From Oleiphilaceae bacterium (GTDB taxonomy: Bacteria > Pseudomonadota > Gammaproteobacteria > Pseudomonadales > Oleiphilaceae), in contig JAKVBL010000012.1 in assembly GCA_022447365.1 (NCBI GenBank), forward strand, positions 24,346 through 88,345: 64,000 nt of DNA. Direction: 5' to 3'. Shown here in pieces: positions 16,694 to 27,707 of this stretch (position 1 is its first letter; every line of letters starts with the position of its first letter). The notes beneath the pieces were generated by a model. It was not told where the DNA came from. It saw only the letters and a list, made by a program, of their open reading frames with translations, and made no database searches. The position numbers and the translations under genes are program-made.

Positions 16694-17506
16694 TTAAAAA
16701 AACAATCTCGCCAACTCATCGCCAGGGTTTTCGGCTCGCATAAATGCTTCGCCAACCAAAAAGGTATTCACCTGATTTTTGCGCATATCCTGAACGTCAT
16801 CCAATGTATGAATACCGCTTTCGGTCACAACAATTCTATTTTCTGGGATGCTTTCAAGTAACTGATACGTGTTATCTAGGCTTACCTCAAAACTATGCAA
16901 ATCGCGGTTATTAATGCCGATAAGCTTAGTATCAAGCGTAAGCGCAACGTCGAGTTCTTGTGCATTATGCACTTCGACCAATACATCTAAACCAAGCTCA
17001 TGTGAGATACCTGAAAGTTCCTGCATCTGGTCTTTGGTTAAGCATGCAGCGATCAACAACACACAATCTGCATTTACAACGCGGCTCTCATAAATTTGAT
17101 ATGGAGACACCATAAAATCTTTGCGAATGACTGGTAGAGAGACTGCATTACGCGCAAGTTGTAAATAATCTTCATGCCCTTGGAAGAAGTCTCTATCTGT
17201 TAAAACAGATAAACAGGCAGCACCTGCATTGTCATAAGACTGCGCAATCTCAGCAGGTCGGAAGTCTTCTCGAATCACACCTTTGCTTGGAGAAGCCTTC
17301 TTGATCTCTGCAATCACGGCTGACTGCTTAGATGCAAGCTTGGATTCAATCGATGCAACAAAGCCTCGACACTCTGGCTTATCAAGCGATTGTGCTTTTA
17401 GCTCGGTCAACACGAGCGCAGCACTGCGCTCCTCTACTTCTTCCCACTTACGCGCAACAATATTGCGCAGAATCGTTGGTGTGCTGTCATTCACTTTGCT
17501 GCTCAT
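16694..17506 (-). CDS. trpC: Indole-3-glycerol phosphate synthase
   Basis: A 270-residue monofunctional TrpC (no TrpF fusion) that closes the ring of CdRP to indole-glycerol phosphate. Visible TIM-barrel motifs are [12 protein letters not shown] with the catalytic Lys, [29 protein letters not shown] and VTESGI. Length is normal for Pseudomonas-type enzymes. It is the last gene of trpE-trpG-trpD-trpC; trpF, trpB and trpA are not in the window. Confidence 0.96.
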   Translation of the reverse strand: MSSKVNDSTPTILRNIVARKWEEVEERSAALVLTELKAQSLDKPECRGFVASIESKLASKQSAVIAEIKKASPSKGVIREDFRPAEIAQSYDNAGAACLSVLTDRDFFQGHEDYLQLARNAVSLPVIRKDFMVSPYQIYESRVVNADCVLLIAACLTKDQMQELSGISHELGLDVLVEVHNAQELDVALTLDTKLIGINNRDLHSFEVSLDNTYQLLESIPENRIVVTESGIHTLDDVQDMRKNQVNTFLVGEAFMRAENPGDELARLFF

Positions 17507-17526
17507 GTAACTTCTCGCTAATGCGT

Positions 17527-18564
17527 TTAATCTTCTTTAAATACTTGTGAGAAACTCGCTAACTCACTCATTTTGGCTAAGGCCAAACCACTTCCGATCG
17601 CGTCTTCAGCCATTGACACACCAGCCTTCAACGAATCTGCTAGACCAGACACGTATATCGCAGCAGCCGCATTGATCGTAATGATGTTACGCGCCTTCTG
17701 CGCGATATCGCCATCATCTTTGCCTAATGCTGACTTAATGAGAGCAAGACTTTGCCCCGCACTATCCACACTTAAATCAGTTAATGCTGCTTCTTGAATA
17801 CCTAAGGCAGCAGGTCGAATTTCATATTCAATAACTTCGCCATCTCGCAATTCTGCAACATGGGTATTAGCCGCAATAGAAATTTCATCAAGGCCGTCGT
17901 CAGAATGCACCACCATCACATGCTCACTGCCAAGGCGATTTAATACTTCCGCCATTGGACGGCAAAGTGCTTTCGAAAACACACCGATAATCTGGCGCTT
18001 TACACCAGCAGGATTTGTCATTGGCCCTAACATATTGAAAATCGTACGCATTGCTAATTCTTTGCGTGGGCCAATTGCATGACGCATCGCGCTATGGTGG
18101 GCTGGCGCAAACATAAATCCAACACCAATCTCTTGCACTGCGCGCGCAACTTGCTCAGGGCTTAAGCCCAAATTAACACCTGCAGCTTCAAGAAGATCAG
18201 CACTTCCGGTACTACTAGAAACACTACGATTACCATGCTTTGCAACGCTGCCCCCTGCGGCTGCAACTACAAAGGCAGATGCAGTCGATACGTTAAACAA
18301 ATTAGAGCCATCACCACCAGTTCCACAGGTATCAACTAAGTGCTGAGCATCAACATTTACAGAGGCAGACAAATCACGCATCACTTGCGCTGCACCGGTA
18401 ATTTCGTCAATCGACTCGCCTTTCATACGCAACGCAATCAATAGAGCACCAATCTGCGCATCGGTCGCTTCGCCCGTCATTACCGTCTGCATCACGGCTT
18501 TCATATCTTCTGTTGATAGGCTTTGCCCCTCAACAATCTGAGCAATTGCATCTTTAATATCCAT
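17527..18564 (-). CDS. trpD: Anthranilate phosphoribosyltransferase
   Basis: A 345-residue enzyme that transfers phosphoribose from PRPP to anthranilate. It has the family's glycine-rich motif [15 protein letters not shown], the [19 protein letters not shown] region that binds PRPP and Mg, and the downstream metal site (DGLDEIS). It is a separate gene, not fused to trpG. It lies 29 bases after trpG and 20 bases before trpC, so the genes are co-transcribed. Confidence 0.97.
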   Translation of the reverse strand: MDIKDAIAQIVEGQSLSTEDMKAVMQTVMTGEATDAQIGALLIALRMKGESIDEITGAAQVMRDLSASVNVDAQHLVDTCGTGGDGSNLFNVSTASAFVVAAAGGSVAKHGNRSVSSSTGSADLLEAAGVNLGLSPEQVARAVQEIGVGFMFAPAHHSAMRHAIGPRKELAMRTIFNMLGPMTNPAGVKRQIIGVFSKALCRPMAEVLNRLGSEHVMVVHSDDGLDEISIAANTHVAELRDGEVIEYEIRPAALGIQEAALTDLSVDSAGQSLALIKSALGKDDGDIAQKARNIITINAAAAIYVSGLADSLKAGVSMAEDAIGSGLALAKMSELASFSQVFKED

Positions 18565-18593
18565 GGCTAGTCTCTCTTATTGTTGGTGTTTGC

Positions 18594-19178
18594 TTATGAC
18601 TCGCGCTTCAAAAAATTATCAAGCAACTCGTGACCGCATTCAGTCAAAATTGATTCTGGGTGAAATTGCACCCCTTCAACATCTAGGGTTTTATGGCGCA
18701 CACCCATTATCTCTTCCATTGAACCATCCTCATGTTCGGTCCACGCAGTAATTTCTAGGCAATCAGGAAGCGCATCTTTATCAATCACTAAAGAATGGTA
18801 TCGCGTTGCTGTCACTGGGTTAGGTAAACCTTTAAATACACCTTCATTGTTATGATGCACTGGAGATGTCTTCCCATGCATAACTTGGCCAGCACGGATA
18901 ATAGATCCACCAAAAGCTTGTCCAATACTTTGATGTCCTAGGCAAATGCCAAAGATAGGGAGTTTGCCTTTAAAATGCTCGAGTACTTGCAGTGAAACAC
19001 CAGCTTCATTTGGCGTACATGGGCCCGGAGAAATCACGATTTTCTCGGGGTTCAGCGCTTCGATTTCTTTAATAGTGATTTCATCATTTCGATAAACTCG
19101 CACATCGGCGCCTAATTCACCTAGATATTGCACGACGTTGTATGTAAAGGAGTCATAGTTATCAATCATTAACAACAT
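18594..19178 (-). CDS. trpG: Anthranilate synthase glutamine amidotransferase subunit
   Basis: A 194-residue class I glutamine amidotransferase. The nucleophile Cys is in [16 protein letters not shown] and the His-Glu pair is in [28 protein letters not shown] is the usual TrpG/PabA start. It supplies ammonia to TrpE, and may also serve PabB as in other single-TrpG organisms. Its ATG overlaps the last base of the trpE stop codon region (shared position 19178), so translation is coupled. Confidence 0.95.
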   Translation of the reverse strand: MLLMIDNYDSFTYNVVQYLGELGADVRVYRNDEITIKEIEALNPEKIVISPGPCTPNEAGVSLQVLEHFKGKLPIFGICLGHQSIGQAFGGSIIRAGQVMHGKTSPVHHNNEGVFKGLPNPVTATRYHSLVIDKDALPDCLEITAWTEHEDGSMEEIMGVRHKTLDVEGVQFHPESILTECGHELLDNFLKRES

Positions 19179-20689
19179 TACTTATCCCCCTTTGCAGATT
19201 CATTAGAAACACTGTCTACACCTTGCGTTGCCATTGCCACAGCTCTGAATACGGCTCGCCCTTTATTCATGGTTTCTTCCCACTCGTTTAAAGGCACTGA
19301 ATCTGCAACGACACCGGCTCCAGCTTGAATATGAAGCACATCATCTTTAATCACGGCTGTTCGAATCGCGATTGCAGTGTCCATATTGCCGCTCCAAGAC
19401 AAATATCCGACTGCGCCGCCATATACACCACGCTTCACTGGCTCTAACTCATCAATTATTTCCATTGCGCGAATCTTAGGCGCTCCGCTTAATGTGCCGG
19501 CAGGAAATGTTGCTCTAAGAACATCCATGGCTGAGCAACCATCTTTCAGCTCACCAGTCACATTAGAGACGATGTGCATGACATGCGAATAACGTTCAAC
19601 AATCATTTTGTCCGTGAGCGAAACTTTTCCAGTTTTCGCGACACGCCCAACATCATTACGTCCCAGATCGATCAGCATCAAGTGTTCTGCGAGCTCCTTA
19701 GGATCAGCTAAAAGATCTTGCTCTAAAGCCAAGTCTTCTGCTTCGGTCATACCGCGCTTTCGTGTACCTGCAATAGGACGGACCGTGACTAGCCCATCTT
19801 CGACACGTGCCAATATTTCTGGTGAAGAACCCACAACATGAAAGTCGCCTAAGTTTAGGAAATACATATATGGCGACGGGTTCAAGCAACGTAAAGCGCG
19901 ATATAAATCGAGTGGCGCAGCTTTATAAGGAATAGACATACGCTGAGCGAGCACAGTCTGCATGACATCGCCGGCCAGCACATAATCTTTAATACGATCT
20001 ACAGCCGCTTCAAATTTTGGCTGTTCAAAACCTGAAACAAAATCTTCTTCTGAAACAGACTGAGCCTCACCTGCTTGCGCGGGCGCTGATGCCTGCATCG
20101 TTCTTAAACGATGAACGAGAACACCCAACACAGACTCAGCGACCTCGTAGCTCCCATCCACACTTGGATCTTCATGATGAATCAATATCAATTTGCCGCT
20201 GAGATTATCAAATACGACCAACTGATCAGAAACCATGAGAAGAATATCTGGCGTACCAAGCGGATCTTCTGGGCAAGAGTGAGCAAGCTTCGGTTCGACA
20301 TAACGAATAATGTCATACCCAAAATAACCCACTAAGCCACCATTAAAACGCGGAAGCCCCTCTATTTCTGGAACACGAAAACGAGATTGGAACTCTTCAA
20401 CAAAAGCCAATGGATCGGAATGCTCGAATGACTCCGTAACCTCACCATCTACTTCAAGATGAATCGTCTTCCCCCAGACTTTCAAAACCTGTCTACAAGG
20501 CAAACCAATAATGGAGTATCGCCCCCACTTCTCGCCGCCCTGTACAGACTCTAACAAGTAACTGTATGGGCCATCCGAGAGTTTCAAATAACTACTGAGC
20601 GGGGTATCTAAATCAGCAAGAACTTCGCGTACAACTGGCACGCGGTTATAGCCGTCTCCGGCAAAGGCATAAAATTGTTCTGCGTTCAT
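19178..20689 (-). CDS. trpE: Anthranilate synthase component I
   Basis: A 503-residue chorismate-binding enzyme. The LLES motif in [18 protein letters not shown] marks the tryptophan feedback site. The catalytic domain carries [27 protein letters not shown] and [18 protein letters not shown]. The ATG at 20689 is preceded by AAGGAA. A 206-base leader separates it from gph. I saw no leader peptide with tandem Trp codons, so classical attenuation is not supported. Confidence 0.97.
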   Translation of the reverse strand: MNAEQFYAFAGDGYNRVPVVREVLADLDTPLSSYLKLSDGPYSYLLESVQGGEKWGRYSIIGLPCRQVLKVWGKTIHLEVDGEVTESFEHSDPLAFVEEFQSRFRVPEIEGLPRFNGGLVGYFGYDIIRYVEPKLAHSCPEDPLGTPDILLMVSDQLVVFDNLSGKLILIHHEDPSVDGSYEVAESVLGVLVHRLRTMQASAPAQAGEAQSVSEEDFVSGFEQPKFEAAVDRIKDYVLAGDVMQTVLAQRMSIPYKAAPLDLYRALRCLNPSPYMYFLNLGDFHVVGSSPEILARVEDGLVTVRPIAGTRKRGMTEAEDLALEQDLLADPKELAEHLMLIDLGRNDVGRVAKTGKVSLTDKMIVERYSHVMHIVSNVTGELKDGCSAMDVLRATFPAGTLSGAPKIRAMEIIDELEPVKRGVYGGAVGYLSWSGNMDTAIAIRTAVIKDDVLHIQAGAGVVADSVPLNEWEETMNKGRAVFRAVAMATQGVDSVSNESAKGDK

Positions 20690-20895
20690 GGTATTTCCTT
20701 GACTGGCGATCTTTGGGCAAAGTGTTATGTGGTAAGTTACAGCTGCTCAAAATCGCCATCGAAATGAAGCAGAGAAGCTCCATTGAGAGGGACTAGATAT
20801 TAATGAAAAATCCGAACAAATCGTCATGACCGACACTTAGCGCTAATGCGTCAAATTCTGTTTGCATTGTAGTGTGTTTACACAGTTGAGTGAGA

Positions 20896-21549
20896 TTAAC
20901 TCAGCTCTGAAAGCGAATCAACAAAGGCATCCAGATTCCTTGCGTCAATTGGCAGACCGTGATTATAACCATAGCTTACACCGACAACTTTCACTCCTGC
21001 ACGGTGAGCCGCTTGAAAATCGTTAATCGAATCACCAACCAACACTGACGCATCTTCTGAAACGCCAAAATGCGCCATGCAATGCTGAAGAGGCAGAGGG
21101 TTTGGCTTACGCTCTTGTGTCGTATCACCACCAACCAACATATCAACCACTAAACCCTTTTGATCTATCAGCACCCTCGCAGGGGCTTCAGGCTTATTGG
21201 TCACAATGGCAACAAAGCATCCTGCTTCTTTGAGTTGCGCAAGCAAAGCAAGCGTTCCTTCATAAAGCTCTGAATGCTGCCCATTAATTTCTGAATAATG
21301 CTTATAGAAAAGCTCCAATACGCGATGTAAGTCGAAGTGGGAACCGCTCACATCGAGAGTTTGCTGAAGCGCTCTATTAACGAGAACTTCAGCCCCATTA
21401 CCAACCCATAAACGACAATCGTCCAATGAAACTAATGGATACCCCGCCTCTTCAAGAGACAAATTCAACGCAATATGTAAATCAAGCGCACTATCGACTA
21501 AGGTCCCGTCTAGATCGAACATCACTAATTGAAAGTCACTCAGTTTCAT
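20896..21549 (-). CDS. gph: Phosphoglycolate phosphatase (HAD family)
   Basis: A 217-residue HAD phosphatase with motif I DLDGTLVDS, motif II VTNKPE, a Lys near QERKPNPLPL and motif IV VGDSINDFQAA. Gph removes phosphate from 2-phosphoglycolate released during repair of DNA ends. Its position between rpe and trpE is the classical rpe-gph-trpE order of Pseudomonas. It starts 26 bases after rpe ends, so it is likely one operon. Confidence 0.92.
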   Translation of the reverse strand: MKLSDFQLVMFDLDGTLVDSALDLHIALNLSLEEAGYPLVSLDDCRLWVGNGAEVLVNRALQQTLDVSGSHFDLHRVLELFYKHYSEINGQHSELYEGTLALLAQLKEAGCFVAIVTNKPEAPARVLIDQKGLVVDMLVGGDTTQERKPNPLPLQHCMAHFGVSEDASVLVGDSINDFQAAHRAGVKVVGVSYGYNHGLPIDARNLDAFVDSLSELS

Positions 21550-21575
21550 TTGCGCGTTATCCCTAAGAAAGCCAA

Positions 21576-22253
21576 TTAGCCTAGTTTTGCAGCCGCCAAT
21601 TCAGCACGCATTTGATCGATCGTCACTTTGTAATCATCAGTATTGAAAATCGCTGACCCTGCAACAAAGGTATCTGCGCCAGCTTCTGCAATCTCTCGAA
21701 TGTTATTGACCTTTACACCACCATCGATCTCTAACTGGATATCAAAACCGCTTTCAATAATTTTTTGCTTCACTAACTTGAGCTTATCGAGCGTGCTCGG
21801 GATGAATTTTTGACCACCAAATCCTGGATTCACCGACATTAAAAGAATCATATCCAACTTATCCATCACATGATCAAGATAATGCAGCGGTGTTGCAGGA
21901 TTAAATACCAAACCTGCTTTGCAGCCACCGTCTTTGATCATCTGTAAAGAGCGATCAATGTGCTGAGACGCCTCTGGATGAAACGTAATGTAAGTAGCCC
22001 CAGCCTCAATAAATTGACCAATCAAATCATCGACAGGTTGAACCATCAAATGGACATCAATCGGCGCCTTGATACCGTAATCACGCAGAGCTTTACACAC
22101 CATTGGGCCAATCGTTAAATTCGGCACATAGTGGTTATCCATTACATCAAAGTGCACAATATCTGCGCCCGACTCTAAAACTTGCTCAACTTCTTCTCCA
22201 AGTCTTGCAAAGTCGGCCGATAAAATAGATGGAGCAATTTTGAATTCTGGCAT
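21576..22253 (-). CDS. rpe: Ribulose-phosphate 3-epimerase
   Basis: A 225-residue TIM-barrel epimerase of the pentose phosphate pathway. Motifs are [25 protein letters not shown] with the metal-binding His and Asp, [19 protein letters not shown] and LEIDGGVK. The frame is open to 22310, but the ATG at 22253 has GAGG six bases upstream and gives the normal N-terminus MPEFKIAPS. It starts only 39 bases from the divergent DUF3530 gene. Confidence 0.95.
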   Translation of the reverse strand: MPEFKIAPSILSADFARLGEEVEQVLESGADIVHFDVMDNHYVPNLTIGPMVCKALRDYGIKAPIDVHLMVQPVDDLIGQFIEAGATYITFHPEASQHIDRSLQMIKDGGCKAGLVFNPATPLHYLDHVMDKLDMILLMSVNPGFGGQKFIPSTLDKLKLVKQKIIESGFDIQLEIDGGVKVNNIREIAEAGADTFVAGSAIFNTDDYKVTIDQMRAELAAAKLG

Positions 22254-22292
22254 GACAACCTCAATCAGTAAGGGAACAGGTGTTTGCGCGCA

Positions 22293-23441
22293 ATGTATGC
22301 AATCAATCACAAAATAACAAGCAAGATACTGTCAAATCTAAGAATAATTTGTCTTAGCCTTATTGTTAGCGCCAATACTCTCGCCCAAGAAACTAGCTCT
22401 GGTCTTGCTCAGTCGAATGAAAACACATCTCAAGAAGCGCCCGAACAAGCCCCCTCAGCAGAAGAAACGCGCCCAACGCTACCAGCGTTAATTCAACAGG
22501 AACGCGCATTTACCAAACTTCTTGCTGCGGCCAGCCCAGAAAACCAAGTTACCTGGCTAGACATTAAATACCCAGGATCAGCGAGCTCTCATCAAAGCCT
22601 TGCCTTAAACATTAAACCTAAAAGCCCGATTACTCAGGGCGCAGCTTTAATCATCCCGAACACCTCGCAGCATGCAGACTGGCCTAATATCGTTCGTTCC
22701 TTGCGGGAGTATCTTCCGTTTACCGGATGGCAGACTTTATCGATCAGCCTTCCCACGTTTGAGTTGAGCTCAACCCCTCAGCGTGAATTAGAGACGAAGT
22801 CTTTTGACTCCTTCCCTGCCAACGAAGCAATAACAAAGGCCACTTTATTGGGAAGCCGAGCCCAAAAAGCACCAGAAGCAGAATCACCTTCCACTGAAGA
22901 TGCAGAAGCAGAACCTGCGGCTGAGCCCGAAGAATCAGAGAGCGTCGATATCAATCTTAAAGAAGACGAAGAACTTTCAACAAAAATTGGCCCTTATCAC
23001 AACAGGGCAATCGTGCATATTCAAGCGGGCATGAATTATCTTGCAAGCCAAGGCTTTCAAAACATAGCGCTGATTGCCATTGGAGAGAGCGCGGGGCTCG
23101 CAATTGATTTCATTCAAAGCAAAGAGTCAGAAATTTCAGACAAAGGATTTGCGCTCATATTTATTGCGCCAGAGTTAAATCAGCACCAAAACATCGAACT
23201 ATCTAGCGAACTAGGCGCAGGATTTCCGGCACCCATCCTCGATATATACGAATCTTCCCCCAAAGCAAAAGATAAAGCCCGACTACGTAATGCTGGCGCT
23301 CGTGTTGGCGGCTTTGCCAACTACAGACAATTAAAACTAAGCGCCCCTAAAGGCAGCGGTTCGGAAGGATTCCTAGAAAAAAGGATTAGCGATTGGTTAA
23401 ATCGCTACTCGCCCGGACAAGAACAGGCTAGCGCTCAATAG
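22293..23441 (+). CDS. DUF3530 family exported alpha/beta hydrolase-like protein
   Basis: A protein of about 382 residues with an N-terminal export signal ([14 protein letters not shown]) and a long Glu/Ala/Pro-rich linker (about 40-70, and again about 190-235), giving an acidic, low-complexity middle. The hydrolase-like core shows [26 protein letters not shown] and [15 protein letters not shown]3530 proteins are widespread in Pseudomonas-like bacteria and uncharacterised. The start could be the ATG at 22293 or a TTG at 22284; AACAGG lies upstream of both. Its end overlaps the convergent DUF4124 gene by 14 bases. Confidence 0.75.
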   Translation: MYAINHKITSKILSNLRIICLSLIVSANTLAQETSSGLAQSNENTSQEAPEQAPSAEETRPTLPALIQQERAFTKLLAAASPENQVTWLDIKYPGSASSHQSLALNIKPKSPITQGAALIIPNTSQHADWPNIVRSLREYLPFTGWQTLSISLPTFELSSTPQRELETKSFDSFPANEAITKATLLGSRAQKAPEAESPSTEDAEAEPAAEPEESESVDINLKEDEELSTKIGPYHNRAIVHIQAGMNYLASQGFQNIALIAIGESAGLAIDFIQSKESEISDKGFALIFIAPELNQHQNIELSSELGAGFPAPILDIYESSPKAKDKARLRNAGARVGGFANYRQLKLSAPKGSGSEGFLEKRISDWLNRYSPGQEQASAQ

Positions 23442-24069
23442 GAAAGTCTTTTGCTTTGGTGCCGGTTAGAACTTCGAGCCGATTTACGACAACAGTAAAC
23501 TCACTGAAAATTTGCTGGTAAGACGCTTGACTCTGCTCAATCACGCTTTGAGAAACAGCAATTTCTTTTTTTGCCATTTCGATATCGTCTAAAATTCGCT
23601 TACCTACCTTTTTACCGCTTCGTTGAATGTTTGCCGCTTGCTCTTCGCTTTTTGTAATGAGATTTTTAGACGCTTCAATAGCCGCTTTTCGCGAAACAAT
23701 CACTGCATCTATTTCAGCTAGACGACGATTCATAATGCTCACAACAGCATCAGGCGTGCCGTATTGTTTAAGAAGCTTTTGGTCCTCTTCAGCTTGTTTC
23801 GCTGAAGCAAGTTCTTCTTGCTTCTTTTTTTCTGCGGCTTCATCGCGCTCGCGAATCTGCTCTTCGGTCAACGCAGGCGGGATACGCTGAACTAATCGGC
23901 CTTGAGCATTTAAAATATCGTAGCCTTTAGAAACTAAGTGTGGAGGAATCGAAGCAGCCATCACGGTTTTGCCGTTATCGTCTTTGTAACGATATAACTG
24001 CATTGCCGATGCTGCTGTCGTAACTAACATCCCGACAACAACAAAAATTAATAGACAACTTCGATTCAT
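23428..24069 (-). CDS. DUF4124 domain exported protein with coiled coil
   Basis: A 213-residue protein with a signal peptide (LLIFVVVGMLVTTAASA), then a DUF4124 domain right after cleavage (MQLYRYKDDNGKTVMAASIPP), then a long charged helical part (residues about 75-200: EQIRERDEAAEKKKQEELAS is one stretch) likely to form a coiled coil. DUF4124 proteins are periplasmic and of unknown function. The ATG at 24069 is preferred to the GTG at 24084 because the signal peptide starts there. The gene is downstream of pyrE on the same strand. Confidence 0.75.
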   Translation of the reverse strand: MNRSCLLIFVVVGMLVTTAASAMQLYRYKDDNGKTVMAASIPPHLVSKGYDILNAQGRLVQRIPPALTEEQIRERDEAAEKKKQEELASAKQAEEDQKLLKQYGTPDAVVSIMNRRLAEIDAVIVSRKAAIEASKNLITKSEEQAANIQRSGKKVGKRILDDIEMAKKEIAVSQSVIEQSQASYQQIFSEFTVVVNRLEVLTGTKAKDFPIER

Positions 24070-24162
24070 TTTTATTCCACTCACATTCTTTATGAATTCA
24101 GCACTTTATAGCCTTTCAATAAACTATAGCCATGCTTTCAAAAAGCGCCTCGTTACAAACCG

Positions 24163-24822
24163 TTATATTCCGTAACGATCTCTATACGCGGCAACACTGT
24201 CTGCGTACTCTACAAGCCTTGCATCGTTTGAGATGAAGTCTAATATTTGAGCCAGGTTGACGATGCTAAGAACAGGAATATTGAAATCACGCTCAACTTC
24301 CTGAATTGCCGATAATTCGCCTTGGCCTTTCTCTTGACGGTCCAACGCAATGATAACACCGGCAGGCTCAGCACCAGCAGCTTTGATGATTTGTATAACT
24401 TCACGGATGGCAGTTCCGGCAGTGATAACATCGTCAATGATCATGACCTTTCCGGTGAGCGATGCACCAACGATCATACCGCCTTCGCCATGATCTTTTG
24501 CTTCTTTTCGATTGAAAGCAAATGGACGATTATCCTGCAACAAAGAAGATAACTGCACAGCAGTTGCCGCACCTAATGGAATACCTTTGTAAGCTGGACC
24601 AAACAACACATCAAAGTCAGCAGATGCATCATGTAAAGTTTGAGCGTAGAACTCGCCTAATTTAGCGAGAGAAAGACCATCGTCGAATAAACCTGCATTG
24701 AAGAAATACGGGCTTACACGTCCAGACTTAAGTGTAAACTCGCCAAACTTAAGAACATTTTTTTGAAGGGCAAATTCAATAAATTCACGTTGATGTGGTT
24801 TAAGAGTTTGGTTCGACGACAT
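24163..24822 (-). CDS. pyrE: Orotate phosphoribosyltransferase
   Basis: A 219-residue type I phosphoribosyltransferase of pyrimidine synthesis. It has the N-terminal [20 protein letters not shown] block, [25 protein letters not shown] (catalytic Lys-Glu loop) and the PRPP motif [13 protein letters not shown]. The ATG has AAGG upstream. It is divergent from crc with a 91-bp gap, the same arrangement as in Pseudomonas. Confidence 0.97.
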   Translation of the reverse strand: MSSNQTLKPHQREFIEFALQKNVLKFGEFTLKSGRVSPYFFNAGLFDDGLSLAKLGEFYAQTLHDASADFDVLFGPAYKGIPLGAATAVQLSSLLQDNRPFAFNRKEAKDHGEGGMIVGASLTGKVMIIDDVITAGTAIREVIQIIKAAGAEPAGVIIALDRQEKGQGELSAIQEVERDFNIPVLSIVNLAQILDFISNDARLVEYADSVAAYRDRYGI

Positions 24823-24913
24823 AGATAAAGCCTTAATGTAAATATTTTCGGTTATTTCTTTTCAAAAAATGTGAATTGAGTATCATACCACGCGTTCAAA
24901 TTAAGGGGCAGAT

Positions 24914-25687
24914 ATGCGTGTAGTATCAATCAGCGTAAATGGCTTGAAGCAAGCTGCTGAACTAGGTTTTTATGAATGGATGCAAGAAATCGATGCCGAT
25001 GTAGTTTGCGTCCAAGACATTCGCGGTAAAGTCTACGACTTTGATGATGACATTTACCACCCACCAGGTTACGAAGTTTACTTCCTTGATGCCGAGTTTC
25101 CAGAAGATGGCGGCGTTGCCATATATACGCGCCACTTCCCTAAAGCCATTATGTATGGTTTCGCTTACGAACCAGCAGATCGCCAAGGCCGCTTTATTCA
25201 AGCAGACTTTGATAACGTCAGCGTAGCCTCAATGCTTGCCCCCGGAGCTATGCACAACGCTGAACAGCAAGAAGATCAAGATAAATTCATGGAAGTATTC
25301 CAAGACCATCTTGAAAAATGTCTGCGTAAGCGCCGACAGTTCATTTATACCGGAAACTTCCAATCAGCCCATCAAGTCACCGATGCGAGCAAGTACTACC
25401 ACGACCGAGAGGCGGCCGGATTTCTAGCGCATGAACGCGAGTGGTTTGATAAAAGCTTTGACGAACTCGGCTATGTCGATGCTTTTCGTCAGGTCAACAA
25501 ACACAAAGGTGAGTACACATATTGGCCAAAAGAGGCTGGTGAAGAGCAAAGCGAAGCAGGGATTCGAACAGACTTTCAAATCACTAGCGCAACGGTCAGC
25601 AATGTCATTGAGGATGGTTTTATCGACTACGACACGCGGTTTTCAGATCATGCTCCAGTGATCATCGACTACGACATCATCATGTAA
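24914..25687 (+). CDS. crc: Catabolite repression control protein Crc
   Basis: A 257-residue protein with the exonuclease III/EEP fold (VVSISVNGLKQAAELGFYEWMQ, HAPVIIDYDI at the end) but with altered nuclease residues: QDI where active enzymes have QET, and GNFQSAH where they have GDxN. This is the state of Pseudomonas Crc, which works with Hfq to repress translation of catabolic mRNAs. DGGVAIYTR, ADRQGRFIQADFDNVSVAS and GFLAHEREWFD match Crc. Position beside pyrE supports it. AAGGGG precedes the ATG. The alternative is an active ExoIII paralogue, less likely. Confidence 0.88.
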   Translation: MRVVSISVNGLKQAAELGFYEWMQEIDADVVCVQDIRGKVYDFDDDIYHPPGYEVYFLDAEFPEDGGVAIYTRHFPKAIMYGFAYEPADRQGRFIQADFDNVSVASMLAPGAMHNAEQQEDQDKFMEVFQDHLEKCLRKRRQFIYTGNFQSAHQVTDASKYYHDREAAGFLAHEREWFDKSFDELGYVDAFRQVNKHKGEYTYWPKEAGEEQSEAGIRTDFQITSATVSNVIEDGFIDYDTRFSDHAPVIIDYDIIM

Positions 25688-25856
25688 CTGAGAATTAGCA
25701 CGGACGCTAACTCTTACCCTTCATTTAAATCTTCTTTTCACTCGCGGTTACTCTGCAACTTAGATCAGAATACCACCCATTTTCAGATTAAGAGCAAAGC
25801 GCATCACGACACTTCGCTCTAGTCCGCGAACGTAGCTAAGTTCTGACAATTCAGTA

Positions 25857-26579
25857 CTATGCGTTACCGTCTAAAAGCGCCTGTTGAAGCTCAAAAATTT
25901 CCCCTAAGCCTTTGCGTGCCAAAGCAAGCATTGCGTCAAATTCTTTCTGCTCAAATGCTTCACCTTCAGCTGTGCCCTGCACTTCAATAAAACCACCTTT
26001 ATCTGTCATCACGACATTCATATCGGTTTCAGCAGCAGAGTCTTCTGGATAGTCCAAGTCAAGGACAGCTTCACCTTCATAAATGCCAACCGAAATTGCA
26101 GCCACTTTTTGCTTAAGCGGAGATTCCTTTAACTTGCCTGCTTCGACCAATCGATTTAACGCCACGCCAAGTGCTGCACACCCGCCCGTAATAGAGGCTG
26201 TGCGCGTTCCGCCATCAGCCTGAATCACATCACAGTCAATCGTAATGGTTCGCTCACCAAGCTTTTTCAAATCCACAGCTGCTCTCAAAGAGCGGCCAAT
26301 CAAACGTTGAATTTCAACTGTTCGACCTTGCTGCTTACCTCGCGCCGCCTCACGTGACATGCGCGACCCAGTTGAACGCGGCAACATGCCATATTCTGCT
26401 GTAATCCAACCTTTACACTCACCTTTTAAGAAGCGAGGCACCGACTCATCAATTGATGCAGTACAAATTACTTTCGTATCACCAAACTCCACCAACACAG
26501 ATCCTTCTGCATGTTTTGTATATCCTGGAGTAAGTTTAATTGCGCGCGCTTGATCTAACGCTCTGCCACTTGGACGCAT
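25857..26579 (-). CDS. rph: Ribonuclease PH
   Basis: A 240-residue phosphorolytic exoribonuclease that trims tRNA 3' ends. [14 protein letters not shown] is the normal N-terminus, so the ATG at 26579 (AAGGG upstream) is chosen over the open frame back to 26633. RxxGR-type RNA-binding residues ([20 protein letters not shown]), [17 protein letters not shown] (phosphate site) and [20 protein letters not shown] are all present. It is divergent from yicC. Confidence 0.96.
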   Translation of the reverse strand: MRPSGRALDQARAIKLTPGYTKHAEGSVLVEFGDTKVICTASIDESVPRFLKGECKGWITAEYGMLPRSTGSRMSREAARGKQQGRTVEIQRLIGRSLRAAVDLKKLGERTITIDCDVIQADGGTRTASITGGCAALGVALNRLVEAGKLKESPLKQKVAAISVGIYEGEAVLDLDYPEDSAAETDMNVVMTDKGGFIEVQGTAEGEAFEQKEFDAMLALARKGLGEIFELQQALLDGNA

Positions 26580-26706
26580 ATCATTTCCCTTAAAATAAAC
26601 TAAACTAGAAAAATTTTGCGGCGAGTTTAACACTTTCTGTCGTGGCTCGCGCCCTCACTTTCCACTATGATTCTCAGACGTTTACAAAACCACTTTGAGA
26701 AGCTTC

Positions 26707-27573
26707 ATGATAAAAAGTATGACCGCGTTTGCACGACAAGAAGCAAACACAGAAGGCGGCACATTGACTTGGGAAATTCGCAGTGTAAATCACCGCTACT
26801 TAGAGCCGAACTTTCGTATTCCAGAACAATTTAGGGAAGCTGAAGGACAGCTTCGCGAGCAACTACGTAAAAAGTTGGCACGAGGTAAATTAGATTGCTC
26901 ATTGAAATGGCAAGCAAACGACCATGCAAATGAAGACATCGCAATCAACACAAACATCTTAAAGCAGCTCAATCATGCGCTGAGCGAGATCTCTTCCAAT
27001 ATTGAGCACAGCGCCAAACCTTCAAGCTTAGAGATTCTTCAATGGCCGGGCGTCATTGAACATACCGAAGCGGACAAGGGCGAACTTATGAAGCTCTGCG
27101 TATCGGCATTTGCGCAAGCGATAGACACTCTGATCGACAATCGCAAGCGCGAAGGTGAGCAACTAGCGCCGCTGTTTGAAGACCGCTTAAGCAAGATTGA
27201 CGACATCGTAATTGAGGTCCGCGGCAAGCTGCCTCAAATTTTGGAACAGCAACGTGAAAATTTACGTAACCGCTTTGCTGAGCTCAGTGTTGATTTGGAC
27301 GAACAACGTATCGAACAAGAAATGGTCGTCCTTGCGCAAAAGTCTGATGTTGATGAAGAGTTAGATCGCCTAGACGCACATGTAAAAGAAGTCCGAAAAG
27401 TGCTGAAGAAGAAAGAACCTGTTGGACGCCGACTCGACTTTCTAATGCAAGAGCTGAACAGAGAAGCCAACACACTCTCATCTAAATCAATCGTGACCGA
27501 CACAACACGCGCAGCTGTTGAGCTCAAAGTATTAATAGAACAAATGCGAGAGCAAGTGCAAAACGTCGAGTAA
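26707..27573 (+). CDS. yicC: YicC-family endoribonuclease
   Basis: A 288-residue protein of the YicC family, known in E. coli as a metal-dependent endoribonuclease. The N-terminus SMTAFARQE and EIRSVNHRYLEPNFRIPE are conserved, as is the C-terminal block GRRLDFLMQELNREANTLSSK. The middle is helical. The ATG at 26707 has GAGAAG upstream; a TTG at 26695 is less likely. It precedes gmk by 134 bases, as in many gammaproteobacteria. Confidence 0.93.
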   Translation: MIKSMTAFARQEANTEGGTLTWEIRSVNHRYLEPNFRIPEQFREAEGQLREQLRKKLARGKLDCSLKWQANDHANEDIAINTNILKQLNHALSEISSNIEHSAKPSSLEILQWPGVIEHTEADKGELMKLCVSAFAQAIDTLIDNRKREGEQLAPLFEDRLSKIDDIVIEVRGKLPQILEQQRENLRNRFAELSVDLDEQRIEQEMVVLAQKSDVDEELDRLDAHVKEVRKVLKKKEPVGRRLDFLMQELNREANTLSSKSIVTDTTRAAVELKVLIEQMREQVQNVE

Positions 27574-27600
27574 AGACTATCGTTTACTCCCTATCTTTAT

Positions 27601-27653
27601 AGCCAAAGTGGCTGTAAACTGTGCCGGCTTAAACCAGTCGCCGATTTACAGCC
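27601..27653 (+). promoter_or_regulatory. Overlapping hairpins in the gmk leader
   Basis: AGCCA-aag-TGGCT (27601-27613) and a second pairing GGCTGTAAA (27610-27618) with TTTACAGCC (27645-27653) share the GGCT bases, so the two structures exclude each other. There is no T tract. It could be chance, or a simple switch in the leader of gmk. Confidence 0.3.
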
Positions 27654-27707
27654 TCTTGCGTAAATTTTCGCGGCAGCATTACTCTTAATGTAGGGAATAA
27701 GCGATCA

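Noticed and set aside
20793..20867. 25-codon minus-strand frame in the trpE leader (possible trp leader peptide)
   Set aside because: It contains no Trp codons, has no Shine-Dalgarno, and no antiterminator/terminator pair with a T tract is visible, so it does not support attenuation.
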